DNA of 64,000 nt from Pseudoxanthomonas dokdonensis (GTDB lineage: Bacteria > Pseudomonadota > Gammaproteobacteria > Xanthomonadales > Xanthomonadaceae). Positions 16,842-26,598 of this stretch are shown here, piece after piece. Below the pieces are notes generated by a model. It saw only the letters and a list, made by a program, of their open reading frames with translations, was not told the DNA's origin and searched no databases. Position 1 is the stretch's first letter; each line of letters opens with the position of its first letter. The position numbers were made by a program, and so were the translations under genes. The stretch is taken from the NCBI RefSeq assembly GCF_001431405.1, contig NZ_LDJL01000009.1, positions 1 through 64,000 on the forward strand. The letters run 5' to 3'.

Positions 16842-18431
16842 ATGAAGTCCCGATTGATCCTTGCGGCATTGCTGGCCGTCACCTTCGCCGCGACCAGCAC
16901 CACCAGCGTCGCCCAGACCGAGGTCAGGCAGAGCTGGAAACGCGGCATCGAGAACCAGCGCAAGGCCGACCTCGGCGATGGCACATTCCTGAACCCGGTA
17001 CTGGCCGGGGATCACCCGGATCCGTCGGTGCTCAAGGACGGCGACGATTACTACATGACCCTGTCGTCCTTCGATGCCTATCCGGGCCTGCCGATCTGGC
17101 ATTCACGGGATCTGGTCAACTGGCAGCCGGTCGGCCACGGCATCAGCCGCAACGTCGGTTCGATCTGGGCACCGGATCTGGTCAAGTACCAGGGGCGCTA
17201 TTACATCTACTTTCCCGCGCGCCGCGGCGAAGGCACCGAACGCAGCAATTTCGTGGTCTGGGCCGATGACATCAACGGGCCCTGGAGCGAACCGATCAAT
17301 CTCGGCCTGTCGCGCTACATCGATCCCGGCCATGCGGTCGGCGAGGACGGCAAGCGTTATCTGTTCCTGAGCGGCGGTGACTACGTGCAACTGGCCGACG
17401 ATGGCCTGAGCGTGGTAGGCGAGCCCAGGCATGTCTACGACGGCTGGCACTACCCGGAGAGCTGGGACGTCGAGGCCTACGCGCAGGAAGGTCCGAAGAT
17501 CACCCGCCACGGCGACTGGTTCTACATGACCACCGCGGTCGGCGGCACCGCCGGACCGCCGACCGGGCATATGGTCATCACCGCGCGCTCGCGCTCGATC
17601 CACGGCCCCTGGCAGAACGCCCCCAACAACCCGATCACCCGCACCCGCTCGGCCAGCGAGCCGTGGTGGTCGCGTGGCCATGCGACGCTGGTCGAGGGCA
17701 CCGACGGCCGCTGGTGGATGATGTACCACGGCTATGAAAACGGCTTCTGGACCCTCGGCCGGCAGGCGCTGCTGGATCCGGTCGAATGGACCGACGATGG
17801 CTGGTTCGTGGCCAAGGGCGGCGACCTCGGCAAGCCGTTGAAAAAGCCCAGCGGCAGCACCGTTGAACACGGCATGCCGCTGTCGGATGACTTCAGCGGC
17901 GGCAAGCTCGGCCCGCAGTGGGCGTTCTATTCGCCGGCGCCGGATGAGTATGACCGCCTGCAGTTCGGCGATGGCGTGCTGACCCTGCAGGGCAAGGGCA
18001 GTGCCCCGCGCGACAGTTCACCGCTGCAGGTCATTGCCGGCGATACCGGTTACCAGTTCGAGGTGCAGATGGACATCGAGCCAGGCGCCCAGGGCGGCGC
18101 ACTGCTGTTCTACAGCGACCGCCTGTACGTCGGTGTCGGCAGCAACGGCGAGGACTTCATCATGCATCGCTATGGCGAGGAACGGCCGACCACGCTGGCG
18201 CCGAGCAGCAAGGGCGGCCGCCTGTGGATACGGGTCCGCAACGACCGCCACATCGTGACCTTCCACACCAGTCGCGACGGCAAGACCTGGAGCAAGTATC
18301 CGGTGCAGATGGAAGTCTCCGGCTACCATCACAACGTGGCCGGCAAGTTCCTTGCCCTGAAGCCCTCGATCTACGCCGCGGGCAACGGCAAGGTGCAGTT
18401 CCGTCAGTTCCGCTACCGCGCGCTCGACTGA
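16842..18431 (+). CDS. Exported glycoside hydrolase family 43 enzyme
   Basis: The 529-residue protein has a signal peptide (1-24) and a five-bladed propeller typical of GH43. The catalytic base Asp60 lies in DHPDPS and the probable general acid is Glu216 in QEGPKI. IWAPDLVKYQGRYYIYF is the usual blade-2 motif. The C-terminal half (from about residue 345, DDFSGGKLGPQW) is a concanavalin-like beta-sandwich as in beta-xylosidase-type GH43 proteins. The likely activity is removal of arabinose, xylose or galactose from pectin side chains; the exact specificity is not visible. GAGGAGG lies before the ATG. It is followed 57 bases later by KDG kinase, and is divergent from the esterase cluster. Confidence 0.9.
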   Translation: MKSRLILAALLAVTFAATSTTSVAQTEVRQSWKRGIENQRKADLGDGTFLNPVLAGDHPDPSVLKDGDDYYMTLSSFDAYPGLPIWHSRDLVNWQPVGHGISRNVGSIWAPDLVKYQGRYYIYFPARRGEGTERSNFVVWADDINGPWSEPINLGLSRYIDPGHAVGEDGKRYLFLSGGDYVQLADDGLSVVGEPRHVYDGWHYPESWDVEAYAQEGPKITRHGDWFYMTTAVGGTAGPPTGHMVITARSRSIHGPWQNAPNNPITRTRSASEPWWSRGHATLVEGTDGRWWMMYHGYENGFWTLGRQALLDPVEWTDDGWFVAKGGDLGKPLKKPSGSTVEHGMPLSDDFSGGKLGPQWAFYSPAPDEYDRLQFGDGVLTLQGKGSAPRDSSPLQVIAGDTGYQFEVQMDIEPGAQGGALLFYSDRLYVGVGSNGEDFIMHRYGEERPTTLAPSSKGGRLWIRVRNDRHIVTFHTSRDGKTWSKYPVQMEVSGYHHNVAGKFLALKPSIYAAGNGKVQFRQFRYRALD

Positions 18432-18488
18432 TTGCACGGGCGCTGTTCGATTATCTTCCAACCCATCCAGCTAGCTTCCGGAACCACC

Positions 18489-19508
18489 ATGTCGGGAAAA
18501 ATCATCTGCTTTGGCGAACTGCTGTTGCGGCTTGGCGCACCGGGCCAGCAACTGCTGCTGCAAACGCCGACCCTGGACGTACACGTCGGCGGTGCCGAAG
18601 CCAACGTGGCGGTGTCGATGGCCCGCTTCGGCCATGCCGCACGCATGGTCGGCGCGGTGGCCGACAACGCCCTGGGCCATGCCGCGCTGGGCGAACTGCG
18701 CCGGCATGGCGTCGATGTCTCGGACGTGCAATCGGTGCCCGGACGGATGGGCCTGTACTTCCTGACCACCGGCGCCCTGCATCGTCCCAGTGAAGTGCTG
18801 TACGACCGTGCGGATTCTGCCTTCGTACGGGCCGGTGGTGGTCGCCATGACTGGCCGGCGTTGTGCGCCGGCAGCGACTGGCTGCATGTTTCCGGCATCA
18901 CCCCGGCGCTGGGCGAGGTGTCCGCCAATGCCGTGCTGGAGGCGATGCGGGCCGCGCGCCAGGCCGGTTGCAAGGTGTCGTTCGACGGCAACTACCGGCC
19001 CAGCTTGTGGCAGAGCTGGGCCGGTGACGCACCGCGCCTGCTGCGCGCGATCATGGCCGAGGCCGACCTGCTGTTCGCCAGTCATCGCGACATGCAAGTG
19101 GTGCTGGGCCACGAGGTGCGCGAAGACACCGCCGAACAACGCTTCGCCGCTGGCGCGCGTGCGGCGTTCGAGGCGTTCCCCCATCTGAGCCAGATGACGG
19201 CCACCATCCGCGACTCCGACAGCGTGCAGCAGCAGAGCCTGGCTGGCATCACCGCATTGCGCGACGGTCGTCTGCTGCAGACCCGCCGCTACACCCTGGC
19301 CGGCGTCATTGATCGCATAGGCACCGGCGACGCCTTCGCCGCCGGCGTATTGCATGGCGCGATCGAAGGCATGCCGGTCGAGCAGGCGCTGCAGTTCGGC
19401 GTCGCCGCCGGCTGCCTCAAGCATTCGGTGCCCGGCGACTTCAACTGGATGGGCATGGCCGACGTCGACGCTTTCCTGGCCGACGGCGGAGTGGACGTCA
19501 AGCGCTGA
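18489..19508 (+). CDS. kdgK: 2-keto-3-deoxygluconate kinase (PfkB family)
   Basis: The 339-residue cytoplasmic sugar kinase of the PfkB/ribokinase family phosphorylates 2-keto-3-deoxygluconate to KDPG, which then feeds the Entner-Doudoroff aldolase. Evidence is the N-terminal FGELLLRL and GGAEANVAVSMARFG, the PfkB signature GTGDAFAAG (about 278-286, catalytic Asp281) and the C-terminal LKHSVPGDFNW pattern common in KdgK. The pectate lyase and pectin context support KDG as the substrate. The in-frame ATG at 18489 gives the family N-terminus but lacks a clear Shine-Dalgarno site, so it may be coupled to GH43. No kdgA, uxuA or transporter gene is nearby. Confidence 0.88.
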   Translation: MSGKIICFGELLLRLGAPGQQLLLQTPTLDVHVGGAEANVAVSMARFGHAARMVGAVADNALGHAALGELRRHGVDVSDVQSVPGRMGLYFLTTGALHRPSEVLYDRADSAFVRAGGGRHDWPALCAGSDWLHVSGITPALGEVSANAVLEAMRAARQAGCKVSFDGNYRPSLWQSWAGDAPRLLRAIMAEADLLFASHRDMQVVLGHEVREDTAEQRFAAGARAAFEAFPHLSQMTATIRDSDSVQQQSLAGITALRDGRLLQTRRYTLAGVIDRIGTGDAFAAGVLHGAIEGMPVEQALQFGVAAGCLKHSVPGDFNWMGMADVDAFLADGGVDVKR

Positions 19509-19544
19509 AAAGCGCGTGGGTCGAACGCCAGCGCGCCAGCGCGG

Positions 19545-19994
19545 TCAGGACCCGGGAAGCGCCTTGCCGAGGCCGACGTTGAGGATGTTCCAGGCGGTGA
19601 TCGACACCACCACGAAGGTCAGCTCCGAGAGCTCGCGCTCATCGAAATGTTCGCGCGCGGCGGCCAGTGCATCCCCAGGCAGATGTGAAAACGCCAGCGT
19701 GCTCAGTGCTTCCGCCCATTGCAACGCGGCGCGCTCACGGGCATCGAACAACGGACTCTCGCGCCACCCCGGCAAGGTATCCAGCTTGCGCTGTGACTGG
19801 CCGGCCTTGCGCAGCAGGGTGCTGTGCATGTCCAGGCAGTAGACGCAGCCATTGATCTGTGACACCCGCAAGGACACAAGTTCAGTCAGGGTCGGGTCCA
19901 GCGGACCCTGATGCAGTTGCTGGCTCAGCTGCAGGAGATGATTGAATGCCTGCGGAGCGTGCTTGCTGTAGTCGATGGGGTTATCGGTGTTCAT
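19545..19994 (-). CDS. AhpD-like carboxymuconolactone-decarboxylase family protein
   Basis: The 149-residue protein of the CMD/AhpD fold carries the redox motif Cys50-Val-Tyr-Cys53 followed by His57 (CxxC...H), the signature of alkylhydroperoxidase-like members. It lies 74 bases downstream of an ECF41 sigma factor gene. CMD-family proteins are one of the three typical partners (CMD, oxidoreductase, epimerase) encoded next to ECF41 sigma factors. Its upstream gap contains a promoter of the same form as that before the sigma gene, so it is very probably the target of that sigma factor. GAGGAAAG precedes the ATG. The physiological substrate is unknown. Confidence 0.92.
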   Translation of the reverse strand: MNTDNPIDYSKHAPQAFNHLLQLSQQLHQGPLDPTLTELVSLRVSQINGCVYCLDMHSTLLRKAGQSQRKLDTLPGWRESPLFDARERAALQWAEALSTLAFSHLPGDALAAAREHFDERELSELTFVVVSITAWNILNVGLGKALPGS

Positions 19995-20037
19995 CTGCTT
20001 TCCTCGAAGTCGGCCGACATGGCCGTTGCATCAAGTA

Positions 20038-20064
20038 GACGGAGCAGCGCCGCGCCGCGTGACA
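20038..20064 (-). promoter_or_regulatory. ECF41-type promoter before the AhpD-like gene
   Basis: On the minus strand TGTCACG (20058-20064), then 16 bases, then CGTC (20038-20041), 43 bases before the ATG. This matches the known ECF41 promoter form (TGTCACA, about 16 bases, CGTC) and is the same, including spacing, as the element before the sigma gene. Confidence 0.8.
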
Positions 20065-20068
20065 GTTT

Positions 20069-20962
20069 TCAGCTCGAAGCGCGCAATCGGTTGGCTGCGG
20101 CCAGCTTGTCCGGATTGAGAACCGACAACACCTGGCAGATGCGGCCATGACCATCGATGCCGATGGTCGACAGCGAGTGCAGCTGGCCGCCGTGCAGGCG
20201 CAACAACGCCAGCTCGCCATTAACCTGGCCGAGGCGGAAACTGACGTCCGTGCCGCTGCGTCGCGCCACCGCCCAGTACAGCCGCGCAATCCGGTCGGCG
20301 CCGTGCAGTGGACGCAGCACCGCAGTGACCTTGCCACCGCCATCGGACAGCAGTTGTGCGTTGGTTGCCAGCAAGGCGGTCAGTGACGCGCGGTCACCGG
20401 CCTGCACGGCCTGCATGAAGCGCTCCAGCAATGCGCGATGCTGGCGTGCATCGACGTCAAAACGCGGTTTGTCCTGCTGCAGCCGGGCGCGGGCCCGGTG
20501 CACCATCTGCCGGCAGTTGCTGTCGCTGGTACCGAGTATCTCGGCAATCTGCGCGTAGTCGTAATCAAATGCTTCCTTGAGCAGCAACGCCGAACGCTGC
20601 TCCGCTGGCAACTTTTCCAGCAAGGTCAGGAAGGCCAGTGAAATGCGGCTGGCGAGATCGGCCTGATGTTCGGGGCCGGCCTCATCGACGGTCAACGGCT
20701 CCGGCAGCCAAGGCCCCGGATAGGCCTCGCGCTCGTTGCGCGCCAGACGCAGGCGGTCGATCCCAAGTCGGGTGGTGGTGGTGACCAGCCATGCCTGCAG
20801 GTCACGGATGACCGACTGATCGGCGCGGTGCCAGCGCAGCCATGCCTCCTGCACGACATCTTCGGCGTCGTTGCGGCTGCCCAGCAGCCGGTATGCCAGC
20901 GCGAAAAGGCGCGGGCGGTGGTTTTCAAAAGTATCTGCGGTGGTGGAAGGACTGTCGCTCAT
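20069..20962 (-). CDS. ECF41-family sigma factor with SnoaL-like C-terminal domain
   Basis: The 297-residue extracytoplasmic-function sigma factor has region 2 at about residues 10-75 (YRLLGSRNDAEDVVQEAWLRW) and region 4 at about 105-160 (LPAEQRSALLL, YAQIAEILGTS). A C-terminal SnoaL-like domain covers about 175-295. All three ECF41 hallmarks are visible: GPWLPEPL in the linker (83-90), DGGGK (207-211) and NPDKL near the end (283-287). In this family the C-terminal extension replaces a separate anti-sigma factor and modulates activity. The downstream AhpD-like gene is the usual type of partner. An ECF41-type promoter precedes this gene too, implying autoregulation. Confidence 0.95.
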   Translation of the reverse strand: MSDSPSTTADTFENHRPRLFALAYRLLGSRNDAEDVVQEAWLRWHRADQSVIRDLQAWLVTTTTRLGIDRLRLARNEREAYPGPWLPEPLTVDEAGPEHQADLASRISLAFLTLLEKLPAEQRSALLLKEAFDYDYAQIAEILGTSDSNCRQMVHRARARLQQDKPRFDVDARQHRALLERFMQAVQAGDRASLTALLATNAQLLSDGGGKVTAVLRPLHGADRIARLYWAVARRSGTDVSFRLGQVNGELALLRLHGGQLHSLSTIGIDGHGRICQVLSVLNPDKLAAANRLRASS

Positions 20963-20970
20963 GTGGCAAG

Positions 20971-20997
20971 GACGGGCGAGCGCGTGGTGGCGTGACA
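20971..20997 (-). promoter_or_regulatory. ECF41-type promoter before the sigma factor gene
   Basis: On the minus strand TGTCACG (20991-20997), 16-base spacer, CGTC (20971-20974), 8 bases before the start codon. The short distance implies a nearly leaderless transcript or a start codon further downstream. The element duplicates the one before the AhpD-like gene. Confidence 0.75.
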
Positions 20998-21255
20998 GAT
21001 TGGCCTGAATCCACGGCCGCGGGTAGTGCCACCTTGGCGGCGGTCAGACTGAACTGCCACCGCCCGCGAGCCTGTGCCCGCGATCTGCCACTTGGACGGG
21101 CCGTTACAATGGCACTGCTGACAGCCGCCAGTGCACGGCGCGACGCCGGCATCGCCGCCAGCGATACCTGCTGGTTGCAGCCACCGCCAGCAAGCCGCCA
21201 CCTTGCCACGGCATTCCTGTTTCAGACTTTTGCCGATAAACGATTCCAGTCCCGC

Positions 21256-22290
<1,035 letters not shown>

Positions 22291-22421
22291 ACGAGCGCTG
22301 CGGACCTGTGGATAAGTTCAGACCCAATTCACTGCCCAGCGACAAGACTCTTGTTCCATCCCGAGGCAGGGATTTGTGCTTCCGTTCAGTTTGGACTGCA
22401 CAGATCCTTTACGATTCCGTT

Positions 22422-22805
22422 ATGCGATTTTTACGCTCGATCCAAACTGTTTCCGTTGCCCTGATGGCTGCGCTTGCCGGCCTCGGCGTAGTCGCGGTGG
22501 CCGCTGCGCAGCAGCTGCCGGCGCCGGAATCCATGGCCCAGGCCCGCGCTTCCATGCCCAGCGCCCGTCATGATTCGCTGTCCGACTCGGTGCGCCGGGT
22601 CCAGCGCGAACGTGGCCGCGTGCTGAGCGCCGAGCGGGTGCCGTTCGAAGGCCGCGACATCAATCGCATCAAGTACGTCGATGATCGCGGCCGGGTCCGC
22701 TACATGGACGACGCCGTCGGTCCCCGCCAGCGGGTCACCTCACAGGCGGCCCGTCCGCAACCACAGCCGGCACCTGCACGCGGTGATAACCCTTCCAACC
22801 CGTAG
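22422..22805 (+). CDS. Small exported protein upstream of phoP, function unknown
   Basis: The 127-residue protein has a signal peptide (about residues 1-29, ending AVAAAQ) and a charged mature region containing VQRERGRVLSAERVPFEG and NRIKYVDDRGRVRYMDD. It ends in a Pro/Gln-rich tail. I do not recognise the family. It lies 63 bases upstream of phoP on the same strand, so it may be co-transcribed and could act with PhoPQ as a periplasmic modulator; that is only inference. A longer in-frame start at 22308 would bury the signal peptide and was not used. Confidence 0.7.
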   Translation: MRFLRSIQTVSVALMAALAGLGVVAVAAAQQLPAPESMAQARASMPSARHDSLSDSVRRVQRERGRVLSAERVPFEGRDINRIKYVDDRGRVRYMDDAVGPRQRVTSQAARPQPQPAPARGDNPSNP

Positions 22806-22868
22806 TCTTACGTAGAATTACCACGTAAGCGCCGCGGCTGACGCCGCCCGCATCCCCAAGGAGAGTCC

Positions 22869-23555
22869 ATGCGTATCCTGTTGGTCGAAGACGAAGCCCC
22901 CCTGCGTGAAACACTGGCGGCTCGCCTCAAGCGTGAAGGTTTTGCCGTGGATGCGGCCCAGGACGGTGAAGAAGGCCTGTACATGGGCCGCGAAGTCCCC
23001 TTCGACGTCGGCATCATCGATCTCGGCCTGCCGAAGATGTCCGGCATGGAACTGATCAAGGCCCTGCGTGACGAGGGCAAGAAATTCCCGGTGCTGATCC
23101 TGACCGCCCGCTCCAGCTGGCAGGACAAGGTCGAAGGCCTCAAGCAGGGCGCCGACGATTATCTGGTCAAGCCGTTCCATGTCGAAGAGTTGCTGGCCCG
23201 GGTCAACGCACTGCTGCGGCGCGCCGCCGGCTGGAGCAAGCCGACCCTGGAATGCGGCCCGGTCGCACTGGATCTGGCTGCACAGACGGTCAGCGTCAAC
23301 GGCGGCAACGTCGACTTGACCAGCTACGAATACAAGGTGCTCGAATACCTGATGATGCACGCCGGCGAGCTTGTGTCGAAGGCGGATCTGACCGAGCACA
23401 TCTACCAGCAGGATTTTGATCGCGACTCCAACGTGCTGGAAGTCTTCATCGGCCGCCTGCGCAAGAAGCTGGATCCGGATAGCGAACTCAAGCCAATCGA
23501 AACCGTCCGCGGCCGCGGCTACCGCTTCGCGATTCCGCGCAGCAACGAGGGCTGA
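22869..23555 (+). CDS. phoP: PhoP-like OmpR-family response regulator
   Basis: The 228-residue response regulator has a receiver domain with acidic pocket Glu7/Asp8 and phospho-acceptor Asp51 (GIIDLGLPKMSG), conserved Thr in LILTARSS and Lys in LVKPFH. A winged-helix DNA-binding domain of the OmpR/PhoB type follows (about 130-225, ending VRGRGYRF). The GIIDLGLP and DDYLVKPFHVEELLAR patterns and the adjacent kinase fit PhoP, which responds to Mg2+ and envelope stress. AAGGAG lies before the ATG. The stop codon overlaps the kinase start by one base (TGATG). Confidence 0.9.
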   Translation: MRILLVEDEAPLRETLAARLKREGFAVDAAQDGEEGLYMGREVPFDVGIIDLGLPKMSGMELIKALRDEGKKFPVLILTARSSWQDKVEGLKQGADDYLVKPFHVEELLARVNALLRRAAGWSKPTLECGPVALDLAAQTVSVNGGNVDLTSYEYKVLEYLMMHAGELVSKADLTEHIYQQDFDRDSNVLEVFIGRLRKKLDPDSELKPIETVRGRGYRFAIPRSNEG

Positions 23556-25000
23556 TGCCTCTGGGCAAGCCCGCCCGCAAGCAGTCCCCCGACGGGCGGA
23601 AACCCTTTGAAGGTTTCCGCCCGCGTTCGTTGCGCGTCCGTCAGTTGCTGGCCGCCAGCCTGGGTCTGGTGGCCTTCCTGGCCTTGGCCGGCTACGCGCT
23701 GGACAAGGCCTTCGTGGCGACCGCCGAAGACAACCTGCAGCAGCGGCTGAAGGCCTACGCGCTGAAGTACACCGAGGAAATCGACTTTGGCCGCAGCGGC
23801 AATCTGATCCCGCCCTACAGCGATCCGCATCCGCAGTTCAGCATGCCCGACAGCGGCCTGTACGCGCAGGTGGTGATGCCCAACAACACCTGGAGTTCCA
23901 ACTCCACGCTGGGCCCGGTGCTGCCGGCTTCGGCGATGCTGGGGCCGCTGGAATATTCGTTTGACGGACCGATCAGCTATCGCCATGCCGATGGCAGCGA
24001 TGGCGAGCTGTATCGCTACGGCACCGGTTATGTCTACACCAAGCGCGATTCGGAAGAAGAGTTCCCGTACACCATCTACGTGATGGAGGACGCCACCACC
24101 CTGAGCGCGCAGATCCGGGTGTTCCGGGGTGCGCTGTGGGTCTACCTGGGCAGCGCCGGCGTGATCCTGCTGCTGCTGCAGATGTACGTGCTGCGCTGGA
24201 GCCTGCGGCCGCTGCGACGGGTGATCGACGAGCTGACCCGGGTCCAGCGCGGCGAAGCCGAACGGATGAGCGAAAAGCATCCGCGTGAGCTGGAGCCGCT
24301 GACCGACAGCATCAACGCGTTCATCGAGAGCGAGCGCGAGAACCTCGAGCGCCAGCGCAACACCCTGGCCGATCTCGCGCACAGCCTGAAGACGCCGCTG
24401 GCGGTGCTGCGCACCCAGCTCGACAGTGGAACCAGTGCCCAGGATCTGCGCAACGAACTGGACACCCAGCTGCGGCGGATGAACAACCTGGTCTCGTACC
24501 AGCTGGCGCGTGCGGCCTCTCGCGGACACAAGCTGTTCGCGGCGCCGGTGGTGATCGAACCCAACGCCGAGGAAATCGTCCAGGGCCTGGAAAAGCTGTA
24601 CGCAGCCAAGGGCGTACTGTGCGAATTCGACATCGACCCGTCGGCACGCTTCTACGGCGAACAGGGCGATTTGCTGGAGCTGCTCGGCAACCTGCTGGAG
24701 AACGCCTTCAAGTGGGCCAGGTCGCGGGTGCTGCTGACCATCAAGTCGGGCCCTGCGATTCCCAATCGTCGCCCCGGCCTGCTGCTGACCGTGGACGATG
24801 ACGGTCCCGGTATCGCCGACGCCGACATCAGCCACATCCTGCAACGCGGCGTGCGCGGCGACGAGCGCGTGCATGGCCATGGCATCGGTCTGGCGACCGT
24901 GCAGGACGTGGTCAAGGATTATCGCGGTGAACTGAGCGTCAGCCGTTCGCCGGAACTGGGCGGGGCGCGCTTCCAGATTTCATTGCCGCCGGGACTGTAG
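23555..25000 (+). CDS. phoQ: PhoQ-like sensor histidine kinase
   Basis: This 481-residue inner-membrane kinase has a first transmembrane helix at about 29-50, then a periplasmic sensor (about 51-190) with acidic stretches such as KRDSEEEFPY, typical of PhoQ cation sensing. A second helix lies at about 194-215. HAMP, the DHp domain with phospho-acceptor His276 (DLAHSLKTPLAVL), and a HATPase domain with N-box NLLENAFKWA, DDDGPGI and GHGIGL follow. It overlaps phoP by one base and would be its partner kinase. An alternative later start is possible, because the first 25 residues are basic and unlike a membrane anchor. Confidence 0.9.
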   Translation: MPLGKPARKQSPDGRKPFEGFRPRSLRVRQLLAASLGLVAFLALAGYALDKAFVATAEDNLQQRLKAYALKYTEEIDFGRSGNLIPPYSDPHPQFSMPDSGLYAQVVMPNNTWSSNSTLGPVLPASAMLGPLEYSFDGPISYRHADGSDGELYRYGTGYVYTKRDSEEEFPYTIYVMEDATTLSAQIRVFRGALWVYLGSAGVILLLLQMYVLRWSLRPLRRVIDELTRVQRGEAERMSEKHPRELEPLTDSINAFIESERENLERQRNTLADLAHSLKTPLAVLRTQLDSGTSAQDLRNELDTQLRRMNNLVSYQLARAASRGHKLFAAPVVIEPNAEEIVQGLEKLYAAKGVLCEFDIDPSARFYGEQGDLLELLGNLLENAFKWARSRVLLTIKSGPAIPNRRPGLLLTVDDDGPGIADADISHILQRGVRGDERVHGHGIGLATVQDVVKDYRGELSVSRSPELGGARFQISLPPGL

Positions 25001-25017
25001 CCGCGGCGCCCGCTGGC

Positions 25018-25350
25018 TCAGCGGAACATGCCTGGCAGGAAGCTGTGCCATTTCGGGCTGCGCGGACGCTGCAGGGTCGCGTCGACGTCATCGCCGCCAC
25101 CGCCGTGCGAGACACCACTGGCTGTTGGCAACGATGACTTGGCCGCCGCCTTGGCGCTGGCGCCGGCCAACCCCGGTGTGCGATTGCGCGGGATGGCCAC
25201 GGCCGGGGCCGGCTTGCCGCGTGCATCGGCGGCGTCATCGCAGGGGGTGTGATCCGCGGTCACCGCGACAATGCCCACGCCACGGCCATTCTGCGCAAGG
25301 GCAGGCCCGGCGCTGCAGCAGAGAATGAGCAACAGAGTGGCACGTTGCAT
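25018..25350 (-). CDS. Small secreted protein, function unknown
   Basis: The 110-residue product has a signal peptide (1-19, ending GPALAQ). Its mature region has two cysteines or fewer, an Ala/Lys-rich middle, a Gly-Gly-Gly stretch (SHGGGGDD) and a distinctive end PKWHSFLPGMFR. AGGAG lies 8 bases before the ATG, and the gene is convergent with phoQ, ending 17 bases from it. I do not recognise the family. The clean signal peptide and ribosome site argue that it is real, although a longer open frame runs upstream. Confidence 0.65.
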   Translation of the reverse strand: MQRATLLLILCCSAGPALAQNGRGVGIVAVTADHTPCDDAADARGKPAPAVAIPRNRTPGLAGASAKAAAKSSLPTASGVSHGGGGDDVDATLQRPRSPKWHSFLPGMFR

Positions 25351-25623
25351 CGGTGCGGTACTCCTGTTCGGCGTGACGAAGACGTTAACCGGGTGAATAT
25401 AGCGGCTATTCGGACGACGGGCATGAACAGGGCCCCCGGCATCCCGCCAGGCGCGCGGCGCCAGCGCTGGCGGGCGGAGTCCATTGCCCCTGTGCTGCAA
25501 TGCAGCAAGCCAGCCACCCGGATGGACCCATGCTGGCCTGCCGCATAATGTGCCGATGATCGGCTCTCTCATGCTCCCGCCTCCGCCGTCCAGCAACCGC
25601 GCCGCGCCCGCCGGGTGCCCGGC

Positions 25624-26598
25624 ATGAGTGGCGAACAGGCCTTGCTGCGGCAACTGGCTGCCGGGCCGGTGTCCGGCGATGCGCTGGCCCGCGAGGCCGG
25701 CCTGACCCGTGCCGCGGTCTGGAAACGGATCCAGGCCCTGCGTGAAGCGGGGCTGGTGATCGATGCGCGTCCGGGGCAGGGCTACCAGTGGTCGACGCCA
25801 CTGGCGCTGCTGGATGCGGCCGCCATCAGCGCCGAGCTGGCGCCGGCGGTGCGACAGCAACTGCAGTCGCTGGAGGTCGCCTGGTCGCTGGACTCGACCA
25901 ATGCCGAACTGCTGCGCCGGCCGACGCCACGCGAGGGCGTGGCGGCGCTGCTGGCCGAACAGCAGACCCAGGGCCGCGGTCGCCGTGGCCGGCAATGGGC
26001 ATCGCCGCTGGCGGCCAATCTATACCTGTCGGTGGCACGCCATTTCAGTGGTGGCCTGGCGCGGCTCGGCGGATTGAGCCTGGTCGCCGGGGTGGCGGTC
26101 GCCGAGGCCCTGCGCGAGGCCGGCTTCCACGAAGTCGGGCTGAAGTGGCCCAACGACCTGGTCGCCGGCGAACGCAAGCTGGGCGGGCTGCTGATCGAAG
26201 GTGGCGGTGAACACGGTGGCCCGGTGCGCGCGGTCATCGGCCTGGGCATCAACGTGCGGATGCCGGCGCCATTCGCGGCCCGCATTGATCAGCCATGGAT
26301 TGATCTGGCCAACTGGCAGCAGCCGGTGCCTTCGCGCAATCAACTGGCGGCACGGATACTGTCGCGGCTGCTGCCGGCGCTGGACACGTTTGATCGTGAT
26401 GGACTGGCCTGTTTCAGCCAGCGCTACGCCACGCTGGACGTACTGCGCGGCCGTGCGGTCGACGTGCACCAGGGCGACGGCAGCGTGCAGCACGGTCTGG
26501 CCGAAGGCATCGCCGATGACGGCGCGTTGCAGGTGCGTATCGATGGCCGCTTGCAAGCGGTGCATGCCGGAGAAGTCAGCATAAGGGCCACTGCATGA
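25624..26598 (+). CDS. birA: Bifunctional biotin-protein ligase / biotin operon repressor
   Basis: The 324-residue protein has an N-terminal winged HTH (about 1-60, with AREAGLTRAAVWKRIQALRE). The catalytic domain carries the biotinyl-AMP loop GRGRRGRQW and KWPNDLV, and a C-terminal SH3-like domain follows. It activates biotin as biotinyl-5'-AMP, attaches it to acetyl-CoA carboxylase, and can repress biotin genes when holo. ATG 25624 is used; an in-frame GTG at 25615 is an equal alternative and neither has a clear Shine-Dalgarno. Its stop overlaps the coaX start by four bases, the usual gammaproteobacterial and Xanthomonas arrangement. Confidence 0.93.
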   Translation: MSGEQALLRQLAAGPVSGDALAREAGLTRAAVWKRIQALREAGLVIDARPGQGYQWSTPLALLDAAAISAELAPAVRQQLQSLEVAWSLDSTNAELLRRPTPREGVAALLAEQQTQGRGRRGRQWASPLAANLYLSVARHFSGGLARLGGLSLVAGVAVAEALREAGFHEVGLKWPNDLVAGERKLGGLLIEGGGEHGGPVRAVIGLGINVRMPAPFAARIDQPWIDLANWQQPVPSRNQLAARILSRLLPALDTFDRDGLACFSQRYATLDVLRGRAVDVHQGDGSVQHGLAEGIADDGALQVRIDGRLQAVHAGEVSIRATA

